NCBI GenBank assembly: GCA_030693515.1
Contig: JAUYAK010000036.1
Span: forward strand, 1-45,724
DNA: 45,724 nucleotides
DNA from: Opitutaceae bacterium
GTDB taxonomy: Bacteria; Verrucomicrobiota; Verrucomicrobiia; Opitutales; Opitutaceae
Direction: 5' to 3'
Positions 32,361 through 42,400 of this stretch are shown here, in pieces (positions within the stretch are counted from its first letter, which is position 1; every line of letters begins with the position of its first letter). Under the pieces are notes generated by a model that saw nothing but the letters and a program-made list of their open reading frames with translations, did no database searches and was not told the DNA's origin. Both the position numbers and the translations under genes were made by a program.

Positions 32361-34622
32361 ATGCTACCCCGTCTTGCCCGCCTTCTCCCTGCCTCCCTGT
32401 CTCTTCTTCTCCCCCTCTCCGCCTCCGCGGCCTCCGCCGCGGACGATCCCGCCCTCGCCTACTTCCGCGACCTCGCCGAGACGCGGAACTTCACCCTCGG
32501 CCGGCCCGTGTCGCCGCGCCTCACGCCCGACGGCAAGCACGCCATCTTCCTCCGCTCCGCCCCGCGCGATCCCACCCTCAAGCTCTACGAACTCGACCTC
32601 GCCGCGCAGCAGGAGCGCGAGCTGCTCACGCCCGCCCAGCTCCTCGGCGGCGCGGAGGAGACCCTCAGCCCCGAGGAAAAAGCCCGCCGCGAGCGGATGC
32701 GGCAAAGCCTGAAGGGCTTCACGGCTTTCCAGATGTCGGCCGACGGTGTCCGGCTTCTCGTTACGCTCTCCGGCAAGCTCTACCTCGTCGCGCGCGCGAC
32801 GCTGAAAGTTACCGAGCTTCCCGGCTCCGGCTGGATTGACCCGCGGTTTTCTCCGGACGGGAGATTCGTCGCCGCGGCCGGCCCGGACCGCGAGCTGCAC
32901 GTGATTGAACTCGCAACCAACACCGCGCGCACGATCACCAGCGGCGCGACGGCGACACTCTCGCACGGCACGGCGGAGTTTGTCGCGCAGGAGGAGATGA
33001 GCCGGCCCCGTGGCTTCTGGTGGTCGCCCGATTCGCAGGCGCTGATCGTGCAGGAGACCGACGAATCCCAAGTCGAGGTCCGCTGGATCGCCGATCCGCT
33101 GCACCCGGAGCAGGCGCCGACCAAATTCTTCTACCCCCGCGCCGGCACGCCCAACGCCCGCGTGCGCCTCCTCGTCGTCGATCGCGCCGGCCGCATCCCG
33201 ACGGTCCGCGTGCGGTGGGATGAAGCGGCGTTTCCCTACCTCGCCGGCGTCACGTGGTCGAAAAACGCCACCCCCACGCTCCTCGTGCAGAACCGCCCTC
33301 AGACCGAGCAGCGCCTGCTCGCCCTCAACCCCGACACCGGCGCCACCGAGGAACTCCTCCGCGAGACCGATGCCGCCTGGCTCAACCTCGACGACAACAG
33401 CGCCGGCTCCAGCGGCGACCGCCGCCCGCCTCTCTGGCTCGCGGACGGCGAGAGTTTCCTCTGGACCACCGAGAGCCGCGGCGCATGGCAGGTCGAGCTG
33501 CGCGACGCCGCCGGCAAGCTCGTCCGCGAAATCACCCCCGTCACCTTCGGCTATCAGGGCCTCGTCGGCCTCGACGAGGAGGTCGGCGCCGTCTTCGTCC
33601 GCGGCGGCCCCGATCCGCGCGAGGCGCAGCTCTGGCGCTTCCCGCTGCAAGGCGACGAGTCGGCCCCCGGGCAGGGCCTCGCCTTGTCCGAGACCCGCGG
33701 CCGCCACCAGGCCACCTACGCGCCCATCGCGCGGCTTTTTCTGCGCACCACCGATCTCTTCGACGGCACTTGGCGCACCGATGTCGTCTCGGCCGACGAT
33801 GCGCGCGTCGTCGCCACCCTGCCCTCGGTCGCTCAGCCGCTCCCCGGGCTGCCCACCACGGTGCTGACGCGCACGCAAGCCGACCCGGCCTTCGACGCCG
33901 CGATCACGCGCCCCCGCGTCTTCGAAGCCGCGAAGAAATACCCCGTCATCCTCTCTGTCTATGCCGGTCCCACGAGCAAACGCGTCGTCGCCGATGCCCG
34001 CAGCTTTCTCACCGACCAGTGGATGGCCGACCAAGGCTACGTGGTCGTGCGCCTCGACGGCCGCGGCACCCCCGGGCGCGGCCGCGACTGGGAACGCATC
34101 ATCAAGGGCAACTTCATCGACATCGCCCTCGCCGACCAGATCGCGGGCTTGCAGGCGCTCGCCCGGCAGCACCCGGAACTCGATCTCACGCGCGTCGGCG
34201 TAAGCGGGTGGTCGTTTGGCGGGTATTTCGCGGCGATGGCGACGATTCGGCGGCCGGATATTTTTCAGGCCGCCGTCATCGGAGCGCCCGTCGTCACCTG
34301 GGAAAACTACGACACCCACTACACCGAGCGCTACCTCGGCCTGCCGCAGACCGCGCCCGAAGCCTACCGCGTGAGCAACGTCACCACTTACGCGGCCCAA
34401 GCCTCGCGCCCGCTGCTGCTCATCCACGGCCTCACCGACGACAACGTCTATTTCCAGCACACCCTCCAGCTCGCCGACGCGCTCTACCTGGCCGGCAAGC
34501 CCTACGAACTCCTCCCCATGCTCGGCACCCACATGGTCAGCGACCCGCTCGTGCGGATGCGCCAGCAGCAGCGGATCATGGAGTTTTTGGGTCGTGTTCT
34601 TCAGCCGACAGCCACGCGGTAA
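32361..34622 (+). CDS. Secreted S9 family peptidase (dipeptidyl-peptidase IV type)
   Basis: A 753-residue exported serine peptidase with a signal peptide (about 1-27, ending SAASAADD). Residues about 60-480 form the DPP IV-type propeller (VSPRLTPDGKHAIFLRS, PRFSPDGRFVAAAGPD, SRPRGFWWSPDSQALIVQ). The C-terminal alpha/beta hydrolase has the triad S618 (GWSFGGY), D693 or D694 (HGLTDDNVYF) and H724 (GTHMV). These enzymes cleave dipeptides, often after proline, from peptide N-termini. The start at 32361 places a hydrophobic segment at the N-terminus; the frame upstream to 32286 is not needed. It is followed at 12 bases by the broken sulfatase. Confidence 0.94.
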   Translation: MLPRLARLLPASLSLLLPLSASAASAADDPALAYFRDLAETRNFTLGRPVSPRLTPDGKHAIFLRSAPRDPTLKLYELDLAAQQERELLTPAQLLGGAEETLSPEEKARRERMRQSLKGFTAFQMSADGVRLLVTLSGKLYLVARATLKVTELPGSGWIDPRFSPDGRFVAAAGPDRELHVIELATNTARTITSGATATLSHGTAEFVAQEEMSRPRGFWWSPDSQALIVQETDESQVEVRWIADPLHPEQAPTKFFYPRAGTPNARVRLLVVDRAGRIPTVRVRWDEAAFPYLAGVTWSKNATPTLLVQNRPQTEQRLLALNPDTGATEELLRETDAAWLNLDDNSAGSSGDRRPPLWLADGESFLWTTESRGAWQVELRDAAGKLVREITPVTFGYQGLVGLDEEVGAVFVRGGPDPREAQLWRFPLQGDESAPGQGLALSETRGRHQATYAPIARLFLRTTDLFDGTWRTDVVSADDARVVATLPSVAQPLPGLPTTVLTRTQADPAFDAAITRPRVFEAAKKYPVILSVYAGPTSKRVVADARSFLTDQWMADQGYVVVRLDGRGTPGRGRDWERIIKGNFIDIALADQIAGLQALARQHPELDLTRVGVSGWSFGGYFAAMATIRRPDIFQAAVIGAPVVTWENYDTHYTERYLGLPQTAPEAYRVSNVTTYAAQASRPLLLIHGLTDDNVYFQHTLQLADALYLAGKPYELLPMLGTHMVSDPLVRMRQQQRIMEFLGRVLQPTATR

Positions 34623-34634
34623 CTTCACCCCTGC

Positions 34635-35138
34635 ATGACCCGCCCCTGGAAGCTACCCTTCGCCCTTCGGCTATTGGCCCTCATCGGTGCCACCGTTGCG
34701 GGAGCGGCAGACCGCCCCGACATTCTCCTGCTCATGCCCGATCAGATGCGGGGCGACGCGCTGTCCGCGGTCGGCCATCCCGTGGGGCGCACGCCGACGT
34801 TTGACCGGCTCGCGGCGCAGGGCGCGCTGTTTCGCCGCGCCTATGCCACCAGCCCGTCGTGCATCCCGGCGCGGCTTTCGCTGCTCACGGGCACGTTTCC
34901 CGCGACGAGCGGGCTGGTGGGCTACGCGCCGTTTCGTATCACTCGCCCCACCTTGCCCGCGCTGCTCGCGCAAGCTGGCTACGCGACCGTGCTCGTCGGC
35001 CGCAACATGCACCAGAACCCGCCTCGACTACCTGCAGACCATCGCCGAGCACAACGCCCTCCCAGCGCACAGTGGGCGGCACGACGGTGCAATAAAACGC
35101 CCTTGGGAGCATCCGGCGGCGCACCTCGGACGAATTAG
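34635..35138 (+). pseudogene. Truncated sulfatase (N-terminal fragment)
   Basis: The first 125 or so residues are a normal sulfatase N-terminus: a signal peptide, DILLLMPDQMRGD, HPVGRTPTFDRLAAQG, and the formylglycine motif C76-I-P-A-R80 followed by LSLLTG. After RNMHQNP (about 35020) the frame loses similarity. Another frame continues with LDYLQTIAEHNALPAHSG and KRPWEHPAAHLGR, which look like pieces of a sulfatase middle region. Sulfatases are usually 450 residues or more, so frameshift and deletion have destroyed this gene. The start is 12 bases after the S9 peptidase. Confidence 0.8.
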
Positions 35139-35143
35139 TCGCG

Positions 35144-37255
35144 ATGATCAATCGCGAGCGCCGTCACCCTCCCACCCAGGGGTCTTCGCCTCCCGCGCGT
35201 GGATGCTGGCCCGCGCTGCTTGCCCTTGGCGCCTGCGGCGCCCCCGCTTTGTTTGGCCAAGGCCTCGCCACGGGAACGCCACTGCCCACGCAGCTCGCAC
35301 CCCTCATCGTGCAGGGGCGCGACACGGATCTGGTCGGCGTCGCCATGTCGGCCTCGCAAGGCATCGTAGGGGTGGCCGAGCTTGAGGCGCGCCCCTTTCT
35401 CCGGCGCGGCGAGTTGCTTGAAGTCATCCCCGGCGTCGTCATCACGCAGCATTCGGGCGACGGGAAGGCCAACCAGTATTTCCTGCGTGGCTTCAACCTC
35501 GACCACGGCACGGATTTCTCCCTCAGCGTCGATGGCCTGCCGGTGAACATGCGCTCTCACGCCCACGGCCAAGGCTACTCCGATCTCAATTTCATCATCC
35601 CTGAGCTGGTCCGGCAGGTGGACTACAGCAAGGGGCCGTTCTTCGCCGAGGTGGGTGATTTCTCCGCCGCCGGGGCCGCGGAATTCCGGCAATTCGACGC
35701 GTTGCGCGCACCCTTTGCGACGCTCACCGTCGGCGAAAACAGCCATGCGCGATTCGCCGGCGGCCTCACCGTGCGCACCGGCGCGGCGGCCACCACCGCC
35801 GCCCTCGAGTTCACGCGCGATGACGGGCCCTGGCAGCTCCGCCAGGACTCCCAGCGCCTCAACGCCTTCCTGCGCCACGCGTGGATCACCCCGCAGGCCG
35901 ACCTTCGCCTCACCGCCACGGCCTATCGCGGCGAGTGGCGCGCGACCGACCAGATCCCCCAGCGCGCCGTCGCCGCCGGCCTGCTCGACCGCTTCGGCCA
36001 TGTCGACGCCAGCAACGGCGGCGAGAGCGATCGCGCGAGCCTCGCGTTCGACGCCACGATCAAGGGCGCCGAGGCCACCACGCGACTCAACGCCTACGCG
36101 ATCCACTATCGGCTGAATCTTTTTTCCAACTTCACCTACTTCCTCGATGACCCGGTGAATGGCGACCAGTTCAACCAGCGCGACCGGCGCTGGGTCGCCG
36201 GTGGCGCGCTCACCCGCACGTGGACGGGCCCGGGCCGCGGCGAGACGACGATCGGCGCGCAAGCGCGCGCTGATCGCATCGGCGAACTCGGCCTGCATCG
36301 CACGGCGCAACGCCATCGGCTCGCCACCGTGCGCGACGACGAAGTCGATGAAGCCAGCCTCGGCGTCTTCGCGCGCAACGAGACACACTGGAGCGATTGG
36401 CTCCGCACGACCGCCGGCGTGCGCGCCGACGCCTACAGCTTCCAGGTCACGAGCAATGACGCGCGCAATTCCGGCCGCCGCCTCGCCGACATCCTCAGCC
36501 CCAAGGCCGGCCTCGCGCTCGGGCCTTGGGCTAAAACCGAACTCTACGCCAACGCTGGCTTCGGCTTCCACAGCAACGACGCGCGCGGCACCACCATCCG
36601 CATTGATCCGACCGACGGCGTGACGCCCGTCGATCGCGTCACGCCCCTCGCCCGCTCGCGCGGCGCGGAAATCGGCGTCCGCTCCGCCGCCGTCCCCGGC
36701 CTCGTCACCTCGCTCACTGCCTGGACGCTCGATCTTGATTCGGAGCTCGTCTTCGTGGGCGACGCGGGCGGTACAGAAGCCACGGGCCGCACGCGCCGCC
36801 ATGGTCTCGAGTGGGCCAACTTCTACCGCGTCTCGCCGTGGCTGGCGTTCGACGGTGATCTCGCGCTCACGCGGGCGCGTTACCGCGACGACGCCGGCAG
36901 CGGCACCCGGATCGCCAACTCGATCTCCTCGGTGCTGACGGCGGGCGCGGTGCTCGGCGGACGCGAGGGCTTCGGCGGCAGCGTGCGCCTCCGCTACTTC
37001 GGCCCGCAACCGCTCATCGAAGACAACTCGGTGCGCGCCGCCTCCTCGCTGTTGTTCAATGTGCGGATCGGCTGGCGCACAAAGGCATGGGACGTGGCAA
37101 TCGACGTGCTGAACGCCCTCGATCGGCGCAGACAAGATATCGCCTATTTCTATCGCTCACGCCTGCCGGGCGAGGCCAACGCGGGCGTGGACGATCGGCA
37201 TTTCCACCCGGCCGAGCCGCGCACCGTGCGCCTCAACTTCACCCGGCGGTTCTAG
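35144..37255 (+). CDS. TonB-dependent receptor (proteobacterial-style)
   Basis: A 703-residue outer membrane receptor. A hydrophobic export segment is near residues 20-40. The plug domain follows: GELLEVIPGVVITQHSGDGK, YFLRGFNLDHGTDFSLSVDG, RSHAHGQGYSDLNFIIPE and YSKGPFFAEVGDFSAAGAA. The barrel ends in the usual aromatic residue (LNFTRRF). The His-rich HAHGQGYSDLNF plug differs from the large receptors typical of Opitutaceae and resembles receptors common in Proteobacteria. The ligand is unknown. The gene lies between two broken sulfatase genes, consistent with insertion or rearrangement. Start 35144 has no clear ribosome-binding site. Confidence 0.88.
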   Translation: MINRERRHPPTQGSSPPARGCWPALLALGACGAPALFGQGLATGTPLPTQLAPLIVQGRDTDLVGVAMSASQGIVGVAELEARPFLRRGELLEVIPGVVITQHSGDGKANQYFLRGFNLDHGTDFSLSVDGLPVNMRSHAHGQGYSDLNFIIPELVRQVDYSKGPFFAEVGDFSAAGAAEFRQFDALRAPFATLTVGENSHARFAGGLTVRTGAAATTAALEFTRDDGPWQLRQDSQRLNAFLRHAWITPQADLRLTATAYRGEWRATDQIPQRAVAAGLLDRFGHVDASNGGESDRASLAFDATIKGAEATTRLNAYAIHYRLNLFSNFTYFLDDPVNGDQFNQRDRRWVAGGALTRTWTGPGRGETTIGAQARADRIGELGLHRTAQRHRLATVRDDEVDEASLGVFARNETHWSDWLRTTAGVRADAYSFQVTSNDARNSGRRLADILSPKAGLALGPWAKTELYANAGFGFHSNDARGTTIRIDPTDGVTPVDRVTPLARSRGAEIGVRSAAVPGLVTSLTAWTLDLDSELVFVGDAGGTEATGRTRRHGLEWANFYRVSPWLAFDGDLALTRARYRDDAGSGTRIANSISSVLTAGAVLGGREGFGGSVRLRYFGPQPLIEDNSVRAASSLLFNVRIGWRTKAWDVAIDVLNALDRRRQDIAYFYRSRLPGEANAGVDDRHFHPAEPRTVRLNFTRRF

Positions 37256-37387
37256 TGCAGCGACCCATTGGAAAAGTGACAGCGACGGCTTGATGCAGCC
37301 ACTTCGTGAGACGGAGCCTCGGGGCGCTCAATCTCCCTGTCGGCCCGCGCTCTCACGATCAGGGCTGTCCAGGCGAGGCGCGAGGAC

Positions 37388-37613
37388 GAGATGTCATGGC
37401 AGCAAGGTGTCGCCGCTCTAGCGTCCGCATTCGGGCACCCCGTTGTGCGCACACCGACATTGGATCGACTCGCGTGCAGGATCCACCACCCTCGCCGCCT
37501 GGCGGGCGCGTATGGTGAAACAGCTCGCCGGCCGGCCCGAGGGATTTTCCGATGGCCAGCGACTCATTGCCGGCCGACCCTACCCCTCCGTCCCGAAACA
37601 CCCCACCCCATGA
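37388..37613 (+). pseudogene. Second broken sulfatase: N- and C-terminal remnants joined by a deletion
   Basis: In one frame 37430-37475 encodes FGHPVVRTPTLDRLA, matching HPVGRTPTFDRLA of the fragment at 34635. In another frame 37482-37613 encodes STTLAAWRARMVKQLAG, RPEGFSDGQRLIAGRPYPSV and PKHPTP before TGA, which looks like a sulfatase C-terminus. The middle (several hundred residues) is missing. The TGA overlaps the ATG of the intact sulfatase, so both were probably once translationally coupled. The stretch from 37256 to 37387 holds nothing I can identify. Confidence 0.65.
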
Positions 37614-39115
37614 AACTGCACCCGTTTACCCCGCTGTTTTTGCTGGCTTCCTGCACGCTTGCGCTCGCGGCGCAAAACCGGCCCAACATCCTCTTTGTCG
37701 CCGTCGATGACCTGCGGCCGGAGTTCGGGGCCTACGGCGCGAGCTACATCCAAAGCCCCCACATGGATCGCATCGCGCGGGCCGGGATCACGTTCAACCG
37801 CGCCTACTGCCAGCAGGCCGTCTGCTCGCCCTCGCGCACGAGCCTTATGACCGGCACGCGGCCCGACACGACCAAGGTCTGGGACCTCGTCACCCACTTC
37901 CGCACCGCGCTGCCCAATGTCGTGACGCTCGGCCAACACTTCAAGAACCACGGCTACTTCGTCCAAGGCATGGGCAAGATCTACCACGGCGGCTTCGACG
38001 ACGCGCCCACCTGGTCCGTGCCGTGGCAACAACCGCGCGGCCAATCCTACGGGCTCCCGGAAAACCTTGCGCTCAACCAGCGGCAGAACGCCGTGACCGA
38101 GCCGGACGCCACCGCGAAAAACAACAAGAAGAAGGCCAACGCCAAGAAAGCCCCCACCTTGCCCGGCTCCCGCGGCCCCGCCTTCGAGGGCGCCGATGTG
38201 CCCGACGACACTTTTGCCGACGGCAAGGTCGCGACCCTCGCGGTCGCTGCCCTCGGCGAAATCGCCCGGAAAAAGGAACCCTTCTTCCTCGCCGTCGGTT
38301 TCGTGAAACCGCACCTGCCCTTCGTCGCGCCGAAAAAATACTGGGACCTCTACGACCCCGCCAAAATCCAGCTCGCGCCCAACAAATTTCGCCCGAAGGA
38401 CGCCCCCGACTATGCCGTCCAGCCCGGCGGCGAGATGCGCGCCTACCACGGCATCCCCGCCGGCTCGATCCCCGACGACCTCGCGCGCCAGCTCAAGCAC
38501 GGCTATTACGCCGCCATCTCCTACATGGACGCCCAGCTCGGCCGTGTGCTCGACGAACTCGAGCGCCTCGATCTCCGCAAGAACACCATCGTGATTCTCT
38601 GGGGCGACCACGGTTGGAAACTCGGCGAGCACGACGCCTGGTGCAAACACACCAACACCGAAAACGACACCAACACCCCGCTCCTCCTCTCTCTGCCCGG
38701 CATGAAGCACGCCGGCGCAAAAACCAACGGCCTCGTCGAGTTCGTCGATGTTTACCCGACGCTCGCCGAGCTCGCCGGCCTGCCGCTGCCCGCGCACCTC
38801 GAGGGCCTGAGCTTCAAGCCACTGCTGGAGAATCCCACCCGCGCATGGAAACAAGCCGCCTTCAGCCAGTATCCACGCTCCAACGCCGGCCAGCAGCTCA
38901 TGGGCTACGCCATGCGCACCGAGCGCCACCGGTTCGTCGTCTGGGTCCACCGCAACGACCACACGAAGATCGACGCCATCGAGCTCTACGATCACGCGAC
39001 CGACCCGCAGGAGAACCAGAACATCGCCAAGCGCCCGGAGCACGCCCCGCTCGTCGAGCAACTGATGACGCAGTGGAAAGCCGGCTGGCGTGGCGCCGGC
39101 CCGCAGCAGCTTTGA
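37610..39115 (+). CDS. Secreted sulfatase, iduronate-2-sulfatase type
   Basis: A 501-residue exported sulfatase with a signal peptide (1-21). Metal residues D33 and D34 are in VAVDDLRPEFG. The formylglycine cysteine is C72 in CSPSRTSLMTGTRP, giving the C-x-P-x-R motif. KVWDL after it, GFVKPHLPFVAPKKYWDLYD and WGDHGWKLGEHDAW are features of iduronate-2-sulfatase-like enzymes. It would remove sulfate esters from glycans after cysteine maturation by a formylglycine-generating or anaerobic enzyme not seen here. A Lys-rich insert (KNNKKKANAKK) is near residue 165. Start 37610 overlaps the stop of the broken sulfatase. A TonB receptor gene lies on each side. Confidence 0.93.
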   Translation: MKLHPFTPLFLLASCTLALAAQNRPNILFVAVDDLRPEFGAYGASYIQSPHMDRIARAGITFNRAYCQQAVCSPSRTSLMTGTRPDTTKVWDLVTHFRTALPNVVTLGQHFKNHGYFVQGMGKIYHGGFDDAPTWSVPWQQPRGQSYGLPENLALNQRQNAVTEPDATAKNNKKKANAKKAPTLPGSRGPAFEGADVPDDTFADGKVATLAVAALGEIARKKEPFFLAVGFVKPHLPFVAPKKYWDLYDPAKIQLAPNKFRPKDAPDYAVQPGGEMRAYHGIPAGSIPDDLARQLKHGYYAAISYMDAQLGRVLDELERLDLRKNTIVILWGDHGWKLGEHDAWCKHTNTENDTNTPLLLSLPGMKHAGAKTNGLVEFVDVYPTLAELAGLPLPAHLEGLSFKPLLENPTRAWKQAAFSQYPRSNAGQQLMGYAMRTERHRFVVWVHRNDHTKIDAIELYDHATDPQENQNIAKRPEHAPLVEQLMTQWKAGWRGAGPQQL

Positions 39116-39423
39116 ACGCGAACGCATGCGGTTGAACCCCTGGCGATCCGCGGGCGCGAGCGCGGACCTCGGGCTTTCGCAACGGGTCTTTGGATACCAG
39201 GCGGGCCGCCAAGCCATCGGCGACGATCCTTGGCGTCCCACGATCCTGACAGCATTGTCAGCCAGAAAGCCGTGAACTGCCGCCGGAGCTGAGGCTTCAT
39301 CATCCATCGGCTTTGATTGACCCCAAACGGCCGCACCCGAATCCAGCCACGCTGGAAATCATCGAGCGCCGTTGCGTGAGCCCGTCGTTACGGAGGCAAC
39401 CAGAGCTCAACACCTCGCTGACT
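39116..39423. other. 308-base gap upstream of the large TonB receptor
   Basis: No convincing gene is seen. The only clear structure is the palindrome at 39246-39261. The open frame of the receptor extends back to 39313, but that part lacks a signal peptide and is best read as leader. Confidence 0.4.
39246..39261. promoter_or_regulatory. Possible operator palindrome
   Basis: CTGACA-GCAT-TGTCAG is a perfect 6-bp inverted repeat with a 4-base spacer, 163 bases before the receptor start. The shape suits a dimeric regulator, but there is no second copy to support it. Confidence 0.3.
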
Positions 39424-42400
39424 ATGAAAAATACCGCCACCATCCCCGGCCTTGCGGCTGCATTGTTTATTGCCGCAGGCCTCACCCCCTCCTCGCTGGG
39501 GCAGCCAGCTCCGTTGCAAAAGGCCTCGTCGCCCGAATCGGTCGTCGAGCTATCGCCCTTTGTCGTCGAGGAGAACAGCGAACTCGGCTACCTCGCCACG
39601 CAGACCCTCGCGGGCGGCCGTCTCCGCACCGAGCTGAAGAATGTCGGTTCCTCCATTCAGGTCATCACCAAGGAATTCATGGACGACCTCGGCGTGACCG
39701 GGGTCGAGGAGCTGTTCCAATACACCACCAGCACCGAAGTCGGCGGAATTTTGGGCAACTTCACCGGTGCGAGCGACGGCGGAGCCGGTGAGACCAGCAC
39801 GGGCGGTGCCCGGCGTGATCCCGACGGCACGAGCCGCGTCCGCGGCCTCGCGGCGCCGGATCGCTCGCGAAACTATTTCAAGACCGACATTCCCTTCGAT
39901 TCGTTCAACACCGAGCGCATCGACATCAACCGCGGCGCCAATTCGTTTCTCTTTGGCCTCGGTTCGCCCGCTGGTCTGGCCAACGTCAGCCTCAGCAAGG
40001 CGCGGTTTCACGACGACAACGAAATCAGCACGCGCCTCGGCAGCGGTGGCAATACGCCCTCCTACCGCGGCTCGTTCAAGCTGAACCGGATCGTCGTGCC
40101 CAATCTCCTCGCGATTCACGCCGCGATGCTGGTGGACCGGACGACCTACCGGCAGGAGCCCACCTACAAAAACGACGACCGCCAGTATGGCGCCGTCACC
40201 CTCCGGCCTTTTCGTAACACCAACACCATCATCCGCGCCTACGTCGAGAACGGCCGGATCAAGGGCAACGCCCCCGACGTCCTCCTGCCGCAGCAGAATC
40301 TCACGACCTTCCTGAACGATCCCATCGTCGGCCGCATGTCGATCAACGCCTACGACAACTTGCAGCGCTTCGCCCATGTCGAGGGCCCGACCCAGGCGCA
40401 GTGGAACCGACTTTCCGCCGCCGAAAAGCAGAAATACGTCGTGAGAAACACCCCCACCGCGAACAGCCTGGGCAATTCCGCGTGGGGCGCAGGCGCCTAC
40501 GGTCTCGTCTTCGACGGCACGAATGGCCGGCAGCCCGCCTTCGCCTACACCGATCAATACCGGGCGGCCGACTACATCGGGCGCGATCCGTTTTTCGCGC
40601 CCGGCCGCACCTCAACCGGCGCGCCCTACAACGTCTATCACGGCAACCGCAGCGACATCCAAGGCACCGGCTGGCTTGACCAAGGCTTCACGGATTTGAA
40701 AACCATGGATTTCAGCCGGGCGAATCTGGGCTGGGACAACGACTATTACACCCGTGATTTCGTGAACTATAACGTCGCCCTCGAGCAGGTGCTGGCCCGC
40801 GGCCAGGCCGGTTTCGAGCTCGCCTACGATTCGCAGGATCTGTTCCGCCGCGACTACGTCGCCTTCAACGGCGGCAACTCCCGTTTGCTTTTCGACATCA
40901 ACGAAACCCTCTGGCTGCCCACCGATCCAAACTACAAGACCTCCAAGGTCGTCGCGCCCGTGCCCAATCCCAACTACGGCCGCCCATTCATCCTCAGCAA
41001 GGGCAGCCGACGGACCATCGACACCCAGCGCGAGGCCCTGCGCTTCACGGGCTTCGCAAAATACGATTTCGCCCAGCACCTGAAACGCGGCTGGCTCTCC
41101 CGCCTGCTGGGCAGCCACACCGTCACCCTGCTGGCCGACCGCTCGACCTACGACGAGAAACTGATCAACTACGTGTTTAATTCCTTCGGCGATCCCGAGC
41201 CGGCCCTCCACATCGGCGACGCCAACGCGCGCCAGACCGCCAACAACGTCCGCAACGTCCCGATCTACGCCTACCTCGGCCCCGCGCAGCCGCGCGCCTT
41301 CACCGATCCGAACTTCCAGCTTTCCGATTTCGTTTTCGGCCCGGCAAACTACCAGCTCCTGCCGGCACCGGATGCCTCGTTTCGGAAACTCAGCTGGAAT
41401 CTCGGGCCCGACGCCACCAACGCGAACATCGGCGAGAGTTCCCGCGCCAACGGCAACGAGGGTTTCGTCTTCGGCACCTTCACTCCCCGCGAGGTGCCGG
41501 CGAGAAACTACCGGCTCCAACACACCAAGGTCACCTCGCTCGCCCTCAACACCCAGTCGTTCTTCTGGGAGCGACTCTTGGTCGTGAACGCCGGCTACCG
41601 CGAGGACACCGTGAAGACTTGGCTGAACACGGAGGCCGATCTCGTCGGGCTCGACGATATTCCCGATCTCTCGCCGGAGCGCTTCCGCGCCGAGGATGGC
41701 AATTTCACCCTCTCCAAGAGCCACATCTTCGGCTACGGCGGCGTCCTGAGCTGGCCGCGGCAACTCATCAAGCTGCCAAGGGCGCTCAACCTCACGTTCC
41801 ACTACAACCAGTCGGAGAACTTCATCCCTGCCACCGAGCGCGTGGATCAATTTCGCCGCCCCGTGCCTTCGCCGACCGGCACCAGCCGGGACTACGGCGT
41901 CACGGTTTACCTGTGGGACAACAAGGTCGTCGCGCGGCTCAACTGGTATAACTCCACCCTCGGCGGCGCGACCGCCAGCGTTTCCGATCTCTTCAACCAG
42001 ACGAACACGAATATTTTCAACCACTTTGGAAATCTCAACCGCAACATCCGCCAAGTGGACGCCAACGATGACGGCAGGATCGACGACGCTGTGCGCAACG
42101 CCATCGTCGTCGATCCCAAGACGGGCCTGACTGAGGACGGCCTGACGCGCGACGCCACTGTCGCGGCACTCTATCCCAATCTCGCGAAAGCCCGCGAGGC
42201 GCGGGCCGCCATCGCGCCGTTTCTGACCGATGCGCTCAAGACCGCCTACAACTATCGCATGGCGCCCGACGGCGCCTCGCAGACCCAATGGGCCGGCGCC
42301 ATCACCGACACCAACGACATCGAGGCCCGCGGCTTCGAGGCCGAGATCACGCTGAACCCGAGCCGCAACTGGCGTATCGCGTTCAATGCCGCCAAGCAGG

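Noticed and set aside
32364-34628. A 754-residue open frame opposite the S9 peptidase
   Set aside because: Antisense shadow. The peptidase strand has the signal peptide, propeller and catalytic triad.
35135-37135. A 666-residue open frame opposite the TonB receptor
   Set aside because: Antisense shadow with low-complexity Arg/Ala/Glu composition.
39246-39261. LexA (SOS) box reading of the palindrome CTGACAGCATTGTCAG
   Set aside because: It lacks the CTGT-N8-ACAG pattern and no SOS gene is nearby. Kept only as a low-confidence unknown operator.
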